From positions 992,001 through 1,056,000 of the forward strand of contig MBPM02000012.1 of assembly GCA_001695595.3 (NCBI GenBank): a stretch of DNA of 64,000 nt. The letters are read 5' to 3'. The stretch is from Plasmopara viticola. Its lineage: Eukaryota; Oomycota; Peronosporomycetes; Peronosporales; Peronosporaceae. A program made the translations under genes and the position numbers. Under the pieces are notes generated by a model. That model was not told where the DNA came from. It was given only the letters and a program-made list of their open reading frames with translations, and did not search any database. Position 1 is the first letter of the stretch. Each line of letters opens with the position of its first letter. Shown here piece by piece: positions 1 through 12,637 of the stretch.

Positions 1-1725
1 GCGAACTGGTGTCGGCATCGGAAGGAGAGCAACCTCGACTCGTGCCGGGTGGACGACGGACCCGTGGTGTTGTATTATTTGCAAGCCAGTAAAGAAGCCG
101 AACGACAGCGCTGGATTCGTGCGTTGCAGCGTTGGATCGACGGCGAGAGCCCGGCGAAGCTCGGCCGTGGGATTCTCAACTACATTGTGAACAACGAGTA
201 TAGCACTTTTCGGTACGGGAAAAAAGTGTTGCGTCGCACGGTGTCGTCGTCCAGATCCGCGGGACTTGTCGGCGACTGCGGCTCCGCGCCGGCGCTGTCC
301 CCAGCGTCGCAAGCAGGACGTGCGGTCGAACAGGAGTTTCCAGTCCTTGCAAATTTGATTCGCGATTTGTACGACTGTAAGAAGGAAGATGAAATGATTT
401 ATCTCCTCGACCAAGTGCTAGGGGAAGTGCAGGACGGCGCGAATAGCGGGTATATCAAGAAGCTCATTGGTACAGTGGGAGAATATAAATTAGAGCAATC
501 GGAACACGTTTGGACGAGTCACGTCAAGACAGCGTACGCGACCGTGATGAAGGCACTCCAGACGACGTCAGCGGGACAGGAGCCGAGCAGCCAGGCCCCG
601 ACTTTGCGAGCTCCAACGTATGCAACACGTCAGAACTCGGCTCGAAGTATCGAGTCGAGTGGCAGCAGTCGCTCCCTGCACAATGTGGACATGACATCGT
701 TTCACCGATTTTATAAATTAGGTCGGAAGCTTGGATCCGGAGCGTTTTCGGTCGTCCACATTGCAACGCACCGTGAGACGAGGAAACAGGTGGCGGTCAA
801 GTGCATTGCCAAGGCGAGTTTGAAGCCACAAGACGTGCATTCGCTGAAACAAGAGGTGGAAGTCATGTCGAGTTTAAATCATCCCAACATTGTGCCATTG
901 CTCGACTACTTTGAAGAAAATCGATACTACTACATTGTCACGCCGCTATGCACTGGTGGTGAGCTGTTTTACGACTTGGTAAAGCGCAAGAGCTATACTG
1001 AGGAGGATGCACGCGTGCTGATGCGAAAGTTGGCGAGTGCGATTGACTACCTGCATCTGCGTGGGATTGTTCATCGTGACTTGAAGCCTGAGAATATTTT
1101 GCTTAAGACGTCCGCCCCCGGTGCCGAGGTCATGATTGCAGACTTTGGCTTTGCTCGTCCTATGAATGGATCACGTCGCGGTACGGCGTGCGGTACACCG
1201 GGCTATGTGGCACCTGAAGTTGTCCAGGGGGAGCCGTATGGAGCAGAAGTCGATTGTTGGAGTCTTGGCGTCATTTTGTTTATTCTTTTGTGTGGATACC
1301 CGCCGTTTCCTGGGGCTAACCACGCGACGGTTTTGAATAAAGTGGTCAAGGCTGAGTACAAGTTTGAAGCGCCGTATTGGGACGATGTGTCGGATGAAGC
1401 CAAGGACTTGGTGACGGAATTATTGGCCGTAGATCGTACAGAACGTCTCGATGCGTCCGGGATTTTGGCGCATCCGTGGATGGACGAGACGCGTGCGTCC
1501 GGCGTGAGTTTTACAGAGGATTCCGAATTGAGAAAGCGTTTTACCCGCAAGTGTTCGGATTTGTTGCCGGCCTTGCACCAGATGCGGAAGCACAGTTTGA
1601 CGCACGGCAGTCCAAAGATCCGTCCGTCCGACATGAACGTGGACGACATTGAATTGGACGAAGTGACTGTAAACAATGACAAGGAATTGCTCGAACGCGA
1701 GTTGGCCGACATGGAAGGCTTTTGA
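1..1725 (+). CDS. PH-domain / CAMK-type Ser/Thr protein kinase, 5' end outside window
   Basis: The frame is open from base 1, so the start lies to the left. The first residues look like the last strand and C-terminal helix of a pleckstrin-homology domain, with the typical helix tryptophan (ERQRWIRALQ). A helical linker follows, then a Ser-rich stretch, then a complete kinase domain. Numbering from the GTG at base 49, the kinase runs from about 221 to 478: glycine loop GSGAFSVV 229-236, catalytic lysine in VAVK 251, HRDLKPEN 342-349, DFGFARP 365-371 and CGTPGYVAPE 381-390. All catalytic residues are present, so it should be active. The closest recognisable type is CAMK (calcium/calmodulin-dependent-like). 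The tail of about 80 residues shows no clear calmodulin-binding helix. The PH part suggests recruitment to phosphoinositide membranes, which is an inference. No intron is needed inside the window. Confidence 0.9.
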   Translation, partial: ANWCRHRKESNLDSCRVDDGPVVLYYLQASKEAERQRWIRALQRWIDGESPAKLGRGILNYIVNNEYSTFRYGKKVLRRTVSSSRSAGLVGDCGSAPALSPASQAGRAVEQEFPVLANLIRDLYDCKKEDEMIYLLDQVLGEVQDGANSGYIKKLIGTVGEYKLEQSEHVWTSHVKTAYATVMKALQTTSAGQEPSSQAPTLRAPTYATRQNSARSIESSGSSRSLHNVDMTSFHRFYKLGRKLGSGAFSVVHIATHRETRKQVAVKCIAKASLKPQDVHSLKQEVEVMSSLNHPNIVPLLDYFEENRYYYIVTPLCTGGELFYDLVKRKSYTEEDARVLMRKLASAIDYLHLRGIVHRDLKPENILLKTSAPGAEVMIADFGFARPMNGSRRGTACGTPGYVAPEVVQGEPYGAEVDCWSLGVILFILLCGYPPFPGANHATVLNKVVKAEYKFEAPYWDDVSDEAKDLVTELLAVDRTERLDASGILAHPWMDETRASGVSFTEDSELRKRFTRKCSDLLPALHQMRKHSLTHGSPKIRPSDMNVDDIELDEVTVNNDKELLERELADMEGF

Positions 1726-2638
1726 AGGATGGGGTTATCATTGGAAATGGCCAGAGCTTGGGGAATTTGTGCTTATCCAGGGAGGGTGAAGTGCGCACAG
1801 GGATGTTGTTACATTTAAGGTTAAGGGTGTTTGTAGCTTTTGCAGATTAGAAGGGAAGAATGGTAGGGGGTACAATAAAAATAGAAACATTCCGTGGATT
1901 GGATGATGCTAAAGCCCCATTTTTTAGGTAACGAGTGGGCGATTAGGTCCTAATGACTTTTGTACAAGAGCAACTAATGAGCAATCACATTGTAAAAATG
2001 TCATGCGAAGATGAATTACCTGGAAGACTTGGCCGACTTGATGGCCACATCTTTGACTCACGAAAAGTTCAGGTGGCGTACTGGAATGTACATATGGTAT
2101 ACCACAAATCCGGTGCATCTCTTATAGCGGGAGACAAATAGCCTACTTTCATGGGCAAGCTCGCAAACGAGTCTTTTTAGATGAAAATTGATCCCGACAT
2201 CTTGCAATTATTCCAATTTCAACCGTGCAGCGTCCAGCAGTTTCGCTCTTCCCACATTGTGGACAGAATTTGTATTCGGGACGGGGTCACATAGCACCTA
2301 CAGGAAGGAGGTTTGCGGGAAGATGTGATTTTTGATGGCGAACCTATTCACTTCTCCCTCCCTGCCCTTAAGGATCGAAGTGTGCGCCGGAACGGACAAA
2401 TCACTTGATATTTTATTCATATGTTTCGGCCATACCTATAAGTTTTGATAAGCTTGGCATCCTATCTATTCGAATAGATATTATTCTGGATAATCGTTAA
2501 AGGGTTTTCTTTTAATAAAAAGCCAAAGTCGTTTTTTGTAGCTAAAATGTAAAGCACAATTATTAGAAAAAGGGTGATTACGCTCAAGTTTTTTTTAACG
2601 AAAAGTCGATTTAGTTACACTAACAATTAAACAAGCAG
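1726..2638. other. Intergenic, no gene seen
   Basis: A+T-rich sequence 3' of the kinase gene. No open frame has coding character. An 18-bp perfect palindrome lies at 2463-2480. The right end is the target site of a truncated LINE copy. Confidence 0.6.
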
Positions 2639-2800
2639 CATTGAAGGGATGGAAGACCCTCACGACCTCGGTGCTGGATGCACTGCCCGCCGAACGAGAC
2701 TCGACGTATGCGGACACCACTCTATGCCGTGGACTAGCCAGACTGAGCCTAGCACGTGCATAACTTGGCAACGCGATAATGTAATACATTACATTGAAGG
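2639..2800 (+). mobile_element. 5'-truncated non-LTR retrotransposon (LINE) tail
   Basis: About 140 bp (2648-2791) match, almost base for base, the 3' end of the LINE copy at 42148-43290 (opposite strand): the last coding residues (ALPAERD.TYADTTLC) followed by a short ACATT-type repeat tail. CATTGAAGG stands on both sides (2639-2647 and 2792-2800), consistent with a 9-bp target-site duplication, although its first bases overlap the tail repeat. The coding remnant ends at a TAA shared with the copy near 14.1 kb. This is a typical dead-on-arrival insertion left by target-primed reverse transcription. Confidence 0.8.
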
Positions 2801-5800
2801 CTGTCAGTCAGTTAGCCATTTGATCAAGAACAAGCCAGCCCGAAATGACTTGCTTTTGCATCCAAAGATAGCTCTACACCAAATTGGTTTCTGCGCAAAT
2901 GGCTGCGTCTGCAACAAATTTTATGCCTGTGCCGTAGGCGGTAAGCCGGTAAATGTTTGTTCGACAAATAGCTGCTCAGAAATAGAAGACTTCGGGAGAG
3001 TCTTGACGAGAAGCGCGCTCAGGGCTTACGTTCTCAGCGACAAAGGTTGGAATTTGCCCAAGTCGAGACACTCCAGAGATGAACAAGTATCAAACCACCA
3101 AGCGGTAAGCTGTACGTAAGCTCATGGACGTAAAATACATTGTCCAATGTTGTTGTATTGAGATTTAAATACCCTTAAAGTACAAAAATTGGTCATCAAT
3201 CAAACTGTGATGGCAACAATACAAAGAAGCACACAAGAATAACCCAAATCGCGTGCTAGCCAATCATCTTCTCGGCTCTGCACGAAGCCAAAAAGATATC
3301 GTAAGTAGCATTTGATGCGGTGCTTTAAGCACGGGAAGGTATAGTCGCCATAAGGTTGCGGTGCAATAGGAGCTCTTTTTATATCCAAGTTCCTTTCGTA
3401 TCCGCTGCGCGAGAAGTGTTTTCTGGTAAGTCCTCACTGCGCGCAAAGTAGACGAGCGTACTACTCGACATTATGGCCGTCGTCAATTTGGGTAATGCTC
3501 ACTTGTCGTACCCGCTGCCAATAAAGTGTGTGGCCATCCTATGGAATGGCGATTTGCGTCTGTAGCACGAGGTAGGTTAGCTGCAAAAACCCCATCAACT
3601 ATTGCATTGCTGACTTCGTTTATTTAATCCGCTCGTGGGATACACCTTGTGTTGACATTTTAATGTAACTCACTTCTTCTTGGTCCTCAGACTTGGTGAC
3701 TACATTTACGTACCTTAGATTGAATCTCTTCCCTGATAGTCATGAACTTTCCAGGCTTTCCAAGTGGAGTGTTCAGCATATCAACGGGTGTAATGACAAG
3801 TCATAAATGCTTATGCAATGTATCCCGGACTATGATGACAGCGCTGTCGTTGATCCGGGTAAAAGTTTAAGTGGGTGTTTGTTCGGGGTATAAGATTGTA
3901 GCAATCGTATGGTTGAAAGATGGCGGCTCGATAAAGAACCTCTGGTGCATTTAACACCAGACTGCGTTGGCGAGTGAGCAATCATATTGTTCACTTCATC
4001 CTGAAATGTTAGATATTTCAATTAAAGTTTCAGCCTGCAAAGCAAACGATTTATTTTTAGGGCGACTTTAATTAAAATAGCAAGGAAAGCCTCTAACAAA
4101 CACGTGTTTCGGATTCAATGACCAGTACAAAGGCGTTCAAAGTCGGTTCTGACGGCTCTGACTTTTTTTTCTAGTGCATTTCACTGCATGCGAGAGCATT
4201 AGTAAGCGATTTGTCTCACTCCAGACAAAGTTGATCAGTGCTTTCGAACGGAACTGCCGCTTCTATCACCCGAAATTACTTGCCATGAAGTACTCACTGA
4301 TGAAGTTTCGGGTGCAAATTTTGAATTGCTTCTCACAGCTTGTTTAGGGAATCTATTACATAAAAATGTCGACAATACGTTGCACTTTCCAAAGAATGAC
4401 AAGATATTTGTCGCATTTCGCGGATTGTGGTTTTCACACTAATTACGAGTCTGGCGAACCAAATGTACTTCTCAACGCACTTTCACGAAGATCAAGATAT
4501 GAGTTGGTCCACATCAGCAGAATTGTAAGCTCTACTGACAAATAGAACCCCAAGCAGACAAACACATTGTCACTCTAGACTTTAATCGCAAAAGAAGATA
4601 TCAAAGCGAACGATTGTAGTCGCATACCTACAAGTGTGCAGATGACCTCCTAAACCATAAAGCGAACCAGCTTCAGTTTTTATATCCAACGACGAAAGTT
4701 GCCGTACGAATTATATCCGGAAGTAAATGATACTCCTAGTAGTGGTCATTTTGCTCGACAAAAAGAACGTTCCTCTTGGCATTTACAGCCTTACATGTAC
4801 GAGTCAATGACCGAGTCTGTGATCTTTGATAGACTGTGAGACATGCAAGAGGACTAAATTGTCGACTCAGTCGTTAGATCCTTCCACTGACCATAAGCCA
4901 TGACTATGCGTTTGACTTGGTTGAAGTCAAAATGGTGCCAGACTTTTATGTGCCGCCTATGCACTTGTCATCTGCTTCATCTAGTACGACTGTATATCAA
5001 GAAACAATGCTCTTTTTTTATACACTTGCACACAATTGTGTCAAAGAGAGATCCAAATACTGGCAGGCATGGTATCCACAATCAGGAAAACACTTGCTGA
5101 TGTCAGCAGCAGACTTTCTCCAATCAAATCGGCTTCGTCGTGTGCTCAAAGCATACTGCATTGAAGTGCAACTTTGTCCAGGGCAGTAGTCAATAATGCT
5201 ATCTAAGCACTTACTTTATCTATAAAAGCCCTTTGATGCTATTGTGTCCGTCTCGGCTCAATAGAAATTCGAATTTTATTAGTTAATACGTTAGAGTATT
5301 GATAGTTGCTGAGAAATCACTACTTAAAAGCTTGACATTTATTAATATGATGAATTGCCGCTTCATCGTGCCTTTCATAGTCCTTGTAAAAAATGGGTCT
5401 GTGTTTACCACTGACGTTCCAAAGACGATATTATTGCACCTTACATCTTACGTGAGGCTTCTTGTATGGCATTACGATCTTTAGGACACCTACTCTCGTA
5501 CGGTTCGAGAGGAGTTCCTGATACTTTAAGACAATCCGTATTGCGGGCAAGGCAACAGCGTTTGACGATCCGGCAGGTGGTAGTGCCCATAGCCATCGTC
5601 ATATTGACCATAGTCGTATCAGTCTTCATCGAGCGGTCGGCTGGAAAAGTTCGCTACAACTAAAAATAGCTCCTCGTCGTATCTCAGCCACGACGCGCTA
5701 TACATGCGGTGGAAATTTGACCGCTAAGCGTATACGTCACCTTGTTAAAGTGTTGTTATCCTTTTCAAGAGAATCAAGAGTCAAATATTGCTCTGAAGGA

Positions 5801-6984
5801 GTTGCGGCCAGACCGCAAGGGCCTAGCCCAAAATCGAGCTCAAGCGCGTACATTTGGCCGCGCTAAAACTGATACTCCTCATGAAGAGGCCGCAAGATAA
5901 AGGCGAAGGTTAAGTCATCCGGCGCTTCTTTGCAGTACTACTGAAGTGCTGGGTATAAAATAAAGCAGAGAAGCTTTCATTGGATCAAAACTTCTTATTT
6001 AGTAGCACAGTTGTCCCGCTCAACAGAATTTGTGGTAGCCGACGGAAACCATTTTTGCCAGAGAGACTTCGTGCACCATTCTGTGGTCCTATTTAAGGCA
6101 ATTCTAAAGGTACAGGCTTGTGAGTGGCTGAGCTTCTCTTCACAGGCAATTTAAAGTGCCTATAAATCTTGGTCTCCTGCACACATGATATTGTAGTGCA
6201 AGGCAGCTTTGCTTATAGGCATGACACACTCGCATTAAATTGTCGCCTCAGCGAATCTTGCTAGCACATTCTTGAAGCTCGCGCTAACCTAGCGTGCAAG
6301 ACTCAGAGTAGGTAAAAAACACAACTCCCAACTATTTCTTTTTATGATATGAGTACATAAACTACTCAGGCGAAATGGTTACAGGGAAAGTGCTCAAACT
6401 AAATTTCTGCCCTTCAAAATAGAGATTGCAAACTTCTTCCACATCTGGTCATCTGTAACTGGGCTTGCTATAGACGTTTTGTAAAGAACCCCTAAACCAA
6501 GCTAGAGCCGAGGATGCTGAAGCTTATGTTGCTTGGGCCCAAGTACTATAACTTTGCTTTACAATTTCAACGGCCTTAATGAATATCAGCTACCAGGCAA
6601 AAGGAAGTATTACAAACGCAGCTAATTAAAAAAGATAAAACATTTTTTGAGTGTCGCGAGCTGCGTGTCTATCAAGAGCAAAAATGTGGTTTAGGTCCAA
6701 TTCCAATGAGCTTATTTGCTGCCAAGTAGACAATATCCGCTTCTTTAGCTGCTGCAATCAAGACAAGATGATCTATGTTTGTTTGAATAGGATAAACCTA
6801 GCAAATTTTTGCACCTCTCACGAGCTTTGAAGGAGTACTAGTAGAAGCCGCGTTCTCAGATCAAGGATAACGTAATGGATGCGAGGTTGATACACACCAT
6901 GAAAGCTAAGCCCTTATAGCTTCAAAGCTCTCGAAGGAGGAACAAGCGGTAGTTGACCGCTGACTATTCACGCAAGTAGACGAA
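2801..6984. other. Gene-poor stretch, nothing recognised
   Basis: About 4.2 kb of A+T-rich DNA. Open frames of 60-90 codons occur (for example 4917-5189 and 5466-5663 on +), but none shows a domain, a signal peptide with an effector motif, or coding-like composition. It is probably eroded transposon sequence past recognition. Confidence 0.5.
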
Positions 6985-7411
6985 ATTAAAAAAGTATCTC
7001 GAGTCGTCATAGTTTCTGACGTGTGGAGCAATTTCGCTTACCGACGAATAATTGTGGTTAAATGAAAACAGATTGACTAATGCTATAAACAAAAGCGGCG
7101 ATAGCCAGTCAATTTGGTTTGACTAGCTAATGTGATAGTTCTGGCCGTCATTAGAATCCGAATAATCAAGATTATGGAAATCGAGGATAATGACAGCACA
7201 AGGTTATTTCTTGTTCCTCATGGAACACCCTAATAGCCAGCTGTGTTCGTTTGTGAACACTGAGCTAGGCCAAAATGCGTCGGAATCCGATTTTTATGTA
7301 TTAAACTCTCGGCTCGGTCGCCGCGCAAAGCGCATCGGCTTAAGGATCGTCTGCCTTATCGACAACATGGTAATAACTATCAGTTGCTTCATGAAGCCAC
7401 AAGATGCTTGA
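6985..7411 (+). mobile_element. Possible hAT-type transposase relic
   Basis: Near 7010-7050 a frame reads VIVSDVWSN, resembling the start of the hAT catalytic core, where an aspartate is followed by W-S-N. In the open frame 7190-7411 the segment ASESDFYVLNSRLGRRAKRI resembles the C-terminal hAT dimerisation region (S-E-R, then S-x-L-R-N-R-L). The two pieces lie about 250 bp apart, far too close for an intact element, and stops separate them. Both matches are short and judged by eye, so the assignment is weak. Confidence 0.3.
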
Positions 7412-9021
7412 GTTAGAAGGTGACAAAACTACAATCACGTGAAAGCAAGCACCGTCTCTTACCTAAATGCTTTCTTAAATTGTTTTGGAAACGTGGCGTA
7501 GACTAAGCCAGACTGGCTTTACATCTCATGAGCTCAATAAAGCCCTGTGACGATTTAAAAAAGAGCCAAGAGCTTTCATTCCAGTACCGCAAAAACACCT
7601 TTAATTTAGAATTCCTTAGCTCATTTGCAGCTCAGACATCTAAGCGGATCTGGACCACAAGTGTTTGCTGATGTTGTTCGTGCCGAAAAGACATAACACG
7701 TATATAAGTGTTTTCAATGCTTGTTCATTGGGTATGCAAAAACGCGAAAGGGTCGTATTTGCGGCTCGGAGCGCTTCAGGGCCAAGTTTGTTCGATCTGT
7801 TTAGCTCGACGAGCGAAAAGTGTCACCACAGGTTCAGCTCACCACCAAGATAATAATATACATGACTAGAAAAGGAGAACGATACATTTGTTAAGAACCA
7901 GGACTTGAACAACCTGCTACAGATAAAGCAATGGATAAAAAGAAAAAAAATATTCCTGATTTGAAAAAGGATGAAGTTAACCTAGATCAAAAATTGAAGT
8001 TGAATTGACTACCTTAGCACCCAATTCCAGAGGCTTAAAATTTGAGGCCGACGGCTGGTCACCACCCTCACCAAGTTTACGATGAAGATCATGTACAACC
8101 AGGCTTCAGTGTAGGCAAATATCAACGACGATGAACGTATCGTTGAAGCAGGTTTTTCTGCTGCTAGTGCTGTTGAGGTAAGAAGGATGACCCAACTACA
8201 AGCTAGCAATCAACAATTACCGAAGGATTTTATAACTGGCTGATAGCGATGTACTTAGTAATCAAGGCTCACAAGGAGAATATAAAAATTGCGCCAAAAT
8301 AAAAGAGCAATTGAGCAATCGGTGGCTTGTAGGTTTTGCATAGAAGTAAAACGATTAGGGAAAAGTTTTGCGCTACAAGGCCCGACATGCTGCTAGGGAG
8401 CTCGAGCAGGATTCTGGTGCTCATTCTATCGAGGCGTACTTGCCCATCGTAAAAATGATGCTGTTCAATCTGTGATGGCTGCAAAGGAATACGTGACCGA
8501 ACAACTTAACGTACATAGCGCTTCTTAACAGTTATTTCGAAGGAAATATGTACGTAGAAGTGCAGTATGGTATTGCCAGTGCCAAAAATATGATGTGCGG
8601 CCGTATAAAGTGATTTACGGTCTGGAATGAACTGCAAGTAATGGAAAAAAGATGATGTATGCTGTCGTTCTGCAAATGAGTCTTTGAAATAGCGAAGTCC
8701 ATCAGTGCGTCTATTCCAAGGGCGTAAATGGCAGCTATAACAACCTTGCCTGTCTGTAGACGACATGCTCCATCGCGGCCAAGACAAGTAAAGAATTACA
8801 TAATGTGAAAGCAGCAAACTATATTTCTCGATAATCGATTTGAAATAGATATCTATCAAGCCCGAAACAGTAGCACGCTTATGATCCGACATGTGATGAC
8901 GTGGTAAACATACTGAATAGCACAACGCCAAGGCGGTGAATAATCCAAGTGAATAGGCTTGGAGCTTCTAGAATTGTTATTAACATGGTCAAGGGAGCAG
9001 ACATTCAGTCGAAGGCATACT
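7412..9021. other. Gene-poor stretch, mostly unrecognised
   Basis: No gene seen. Its right part lies just upstream of the copia relic and may hold the older half of that element, but no reverse-transcriptase motif could be read with confidence. The minus-strand frame at 8506-8931 (141 codons) has no recognisable domain. Confidence 0.45.
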
Positions 9022-9580
9022 AGATACTTGCTGTATTTCACGACATGAAGGCGTCCTTACAATCCGTTTCTGCTTAAACAGATGTCGCATTTTATGATTA
9101 ACTCGGGCCAGCAGCATAAAAAGTCCGCTGTTCACGTAAGTCGTTATCTCAAGACGACAAGCACCTATGAAATTACGACAGCAGCGCCACCGAAGTTTAA
9201 ACTACACATAAATACGGATTGGGGTAGTATATTTAATGATCGACGCTCACAATGTTGTTAATGGGGTTCACTATTTATTTTGCGTTCAAATGTTTGTGGA
9301 TGATGGCGCTGAACTCATTGTAGACCAAGTATATGTCTTCAAGTCTGTGTACTCGAATAGTTTATTCAATTATAAGCAAGTGAGAGCTATGTTGAGTAGG
9401 GACGATAGTGAAGGCGCACAAGGACGAGCATGCAGCGCTGTATATTATGTTAGGACCAAGTTCGTCGCCATTTGTTACCACTTGATTGAGAAGAAGGTGG
9501 CCCGAGGCATGGTCGGGCCGAAAACATTTCGAAAGTGAGCCAATTGGCAGACATGTTAACAAAGCTTTTGTTACCAATTA
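9022..9580 (+). mobile_element. Ty1/copia retrotransposon relic: end of RT, RNase H
   Basis: Reading across several frameshifts and stops, the segment follows the normal order of a copia polyprotein C-terminus: RRPYNP (RPDI region), SHFMINSGQQHKKSAVHVSR and YLKTTSTYEI (the S-F-M-P-H-W-A-R-Y-L-K-G-T region), then TDWG and NDRRSQ (the D-A-D-W and D-R-R-S-T-S-G region), then RTKFVAICYHLIEKKV (R-T-K-H-I-D-I-R-Y-H) and finally SQLADMLTK. The open part 9236-9538 (100 codons) is only the last RNase H piece. No LTR could be delimited. The element is dead. Confidence 0.75.
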
Positions 9581-12500
9581 AATCAAATTGCTGGCACAAA
9601 TAAGTGGCGTTCGACCCGAGTGCGTATATATTTGGCGGTGAGTAGGGTGATGTAGGCGGATGACAAGACCAGACACGGATATGATGCTAATACCGGTGAG
9701 ATCATGACATCAAAGCGTTACGTCACCAAAACGACATCACAGAGAATGATCTTGTACGATCTGGGAGGAGAGGCTTAGCACTGTTTAGCAAACAGTACTA
9801 AGACTTTCCTCAACTTCACATTTTGCCTTGAACTGCGCACAAGTATTAAGTAGTACTGATTTGCTGCTGCAAATCGAAAAAATTGTACACGTACGTATAA
9901 TTTACGAGCATGACTCGAATTGCCCACAACCGTCGCCTGGTAGTCTAATGACCATACCTTAAACAAGGTTACTGTACAACCCTCAAAAGTGGCGTTAACA
10001 TTGGCACGCAGTATGTATTTTTGACGCGCACAAAGAACCTTGCGCAGAGGAGGTGTACAGTGAGCAATATTTATTACTGTTCCGGCACGGCGTGAGCAAT
10101 AGCATCTAAAGGCTGATCCATTTGTTCTGAATTTTCTATGTTTTGTTCTACCTTTATTTTTTGACCAGCGTCTACTTTACCTCAATGAATAGTCCTTTTG
10201 GTCTCTCTTCACGGAAGCAACCTTTTTGACAAAAGCTCGTCTTCACGTAGCACACCTGTACACTGCGGGCAAGAGCCTCTCCTTTCTCTTTCTCTCTGCG
10301 ATATGCTTAAATTGTATTCAGGTACCATTTCTGGACAAGTGACACAAATTTGCTTTAATGCCATAGCTTTATTCACTACATTAGCCTTTGCTGGATATGA
10401 TTTACGTAGTAACGTACAACCTTCATAAGCCAACACTTTTCAATAACCGGGAAAAGCCTGTTGGCAATATCTTTTGCGATTACAAGCTCATTAGACAATA
10501 CTGATTGTGCTTCGTACATCAGAAGAAGCTTAGTATTGGCAAGTGAAAGAAGATAGAGGTCTCCAGTCGTCTCTTGAATGTCGATGCAACAAATTCATAA
10601 GCTGTCTGCGGTTGATGTTGAGATTGTATTCACCCCGAAGGTCCATCTAGTGTTATCAAACTGGGTAAATAGTGGGCCGCAGCCAACTTAGTCGATTTAT
10701 TTTCCTGATAAGGCTATGCTTATACGGCGGTGCTCTCGTGGCAAAGTCAGTAGCTCGCCCACCATTGCCGCTAGTGCGTTTCGGTTCTTTGACAGTGACA
10801 GTACTCCTCGCAAATGCTGTTTTAAGCATAGTTGTCTTGAAGTGGTTATCGACGCGGCAAACCGCTCATTACTAATTAAAAATAACTAAGACTTTTTGCA
10901 GTACGGATCGCAACTGCAAGGTCCAATTGAATTGTGGTATTGTTGGTTATTTGCGACTTCCGTCAAGGAACAAGGAGCTAGTCGTGTTGGTGATGCTAAA
11001 GCGGTATCTTTGTGCTGATAGAGCAATACATGCAATTGCGCTTACAAGTACGTGTGGCTCGTTTGTTAGGGACAATGGATGGTCAAATAATTGCATTCAA
11101 TGTCTCTACGAAGACGTTTTATGAAGTAGAGTGTTCGAGGAACCAAAATCTGATTTTAAAATTCTGACATCAAATGCGTAAGGAGGGGTTGCCATATTCG
11201 ATGCCTCGGACGTATGAATTGGCAGCGTAGCAACTATCCAGTCGATAACAAATGCTGTACAAATAAGCACCACGCCATAAAGAGTACGGTGGCAAGCTCA
11301 AAAGTTCTCTTGGTAAAAAAGCACATGAGAGCTGACCTCTCGTCCTTCTATCTGGTCGAAGATATGAAGCTGGGTGGGTTTTACTCAGCGTTTGTGGATT
11401 TGTCGAGAAGTTCGGGCTCTACTGACTCGAAACCTAAAAGATTCGCTTGTGACCCAAACGTCACCACCGGCAGGTTTGCCGTTAACGGCTATTACGCCAT
11501 TAAGTTACATAAAGTTAGAATACAAATGCATTGGTTCTATTCATATAGGAATTTAGAGGCAGCGTCCAGATAACTCGAGATCTTATTCGTTAAAATCTAT
11601 TCATGACATTAAACAGCCAGATGGAGTAAAGAAGAAGGATAGCCTTTGAGATGGTCGTAGGAGATGGCAGAGAGCCACCATATAGGCTGTCACAAGACAA
11701 GAAAGCGTAAGAGTTCTCCATTCAATATCACTTCTCAATATGCTTCAAGCAACTAATACTTCTCCTTCGCCTACTTTGTCCCGCTTGCCGCCCAAGCCTT
11801 TTCCGCGGACCGACCGTCAAAAAAGCTCCCTTCGCGCCTGCTTTGCATTGCTACGGATGGCAGTGCGCCTTAAAAGCAGCAGCCGTACTACGTCTTCGAC
11901 GTATAAGGTGACATTGTAAGAGCAGAAGTGGAACAGCGTGTGAGATAAGGTTTAATTAGAAAGCCTAGCGCTAACAGTTTGAAAATTACACGGTGGAATT
12001 TGTTTGTTTATCGACGATTGCCTTAATGTCAAATTGCTGCTCTATAATTACTGATATTTTGGACTTCCTGCTGAAACTCAATTACTTATTCCCTTTGCCA
12101 TCGCGCTCTTGTACTAAAGTGCACCGATGCATGTTTGAATGTGGCATTGTGCATAGCTAATTATCTATTAGGCTTTAACGCGATACAACTGCAAAAAGTT
12201 AAAACCTTGAGCGACATATGGAAATGTGTGGCTAGCCTATCGCGCAATTGCTAATTTCTTTGTGTCCAACAAGTACTAAACGGCCTTCAAAAGCAGTACT
12301 TAACGGAAAATGAAGAGGCGACGGCGAAGTGGTGGACCATATCGTAACTCATACCGAAATCTTGGTCAATTTGGAAACGGTCAAAGAGACTTTTGTGTGC
12401 TGAGACGTCATGACTGGCACAATGTTGCTTGCAGGTGAATCGACTCGCGATCATGGATGCGTCTTTATAGTAAAGTGGTGTTTTACAGCAGCTCGAGTGT

Positions 12501-12637
12501 GCTAAGAGATGCTCATGTAAATCGTGAAGGTGCGGTATTGGTTTTTGTGTAGGCGACTCGAATAAATGGGAGACAAAAACTTAACCCGCTCGCTCAAATT
12601 TTAATTAATGTGCGTCATTTTCACGAGAGCACAATGT
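9581..12637. other. Gene-poor stretch, nothing recognised
   Basis: About 3 kb downstream of the copia relic. Scattered frames of 60-119 codons (for example 11214-11573 on +) show no domain or motif that I can name. A pyrimidine-rich CT run lies near 10265-10305. No RNA gene was seen. Confidence 0.45.

Noticed and set aside
2649..3119. 156-codon ORF starting in the LINE tail
   Set aside because: It begins in a non-native frame of the LINE and runs into unrelated flanking DNA; no coding signal after 2800.
8009..8209. Minus-strand ORF with a signal-peptide-like start (MLACSWVILLTSTALAAEKP)
   Set aside because: Considered as a secreted effector. There is no RxLR or other effector motif, the second half is hydrophobic, and it lies in eroded repeat sequence.
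8506..8931. 141-codon minus-strand ORF
   Set aside because: No domain, upstream of a plus-strand copia relic; probably a chance opening in the opposite strand.
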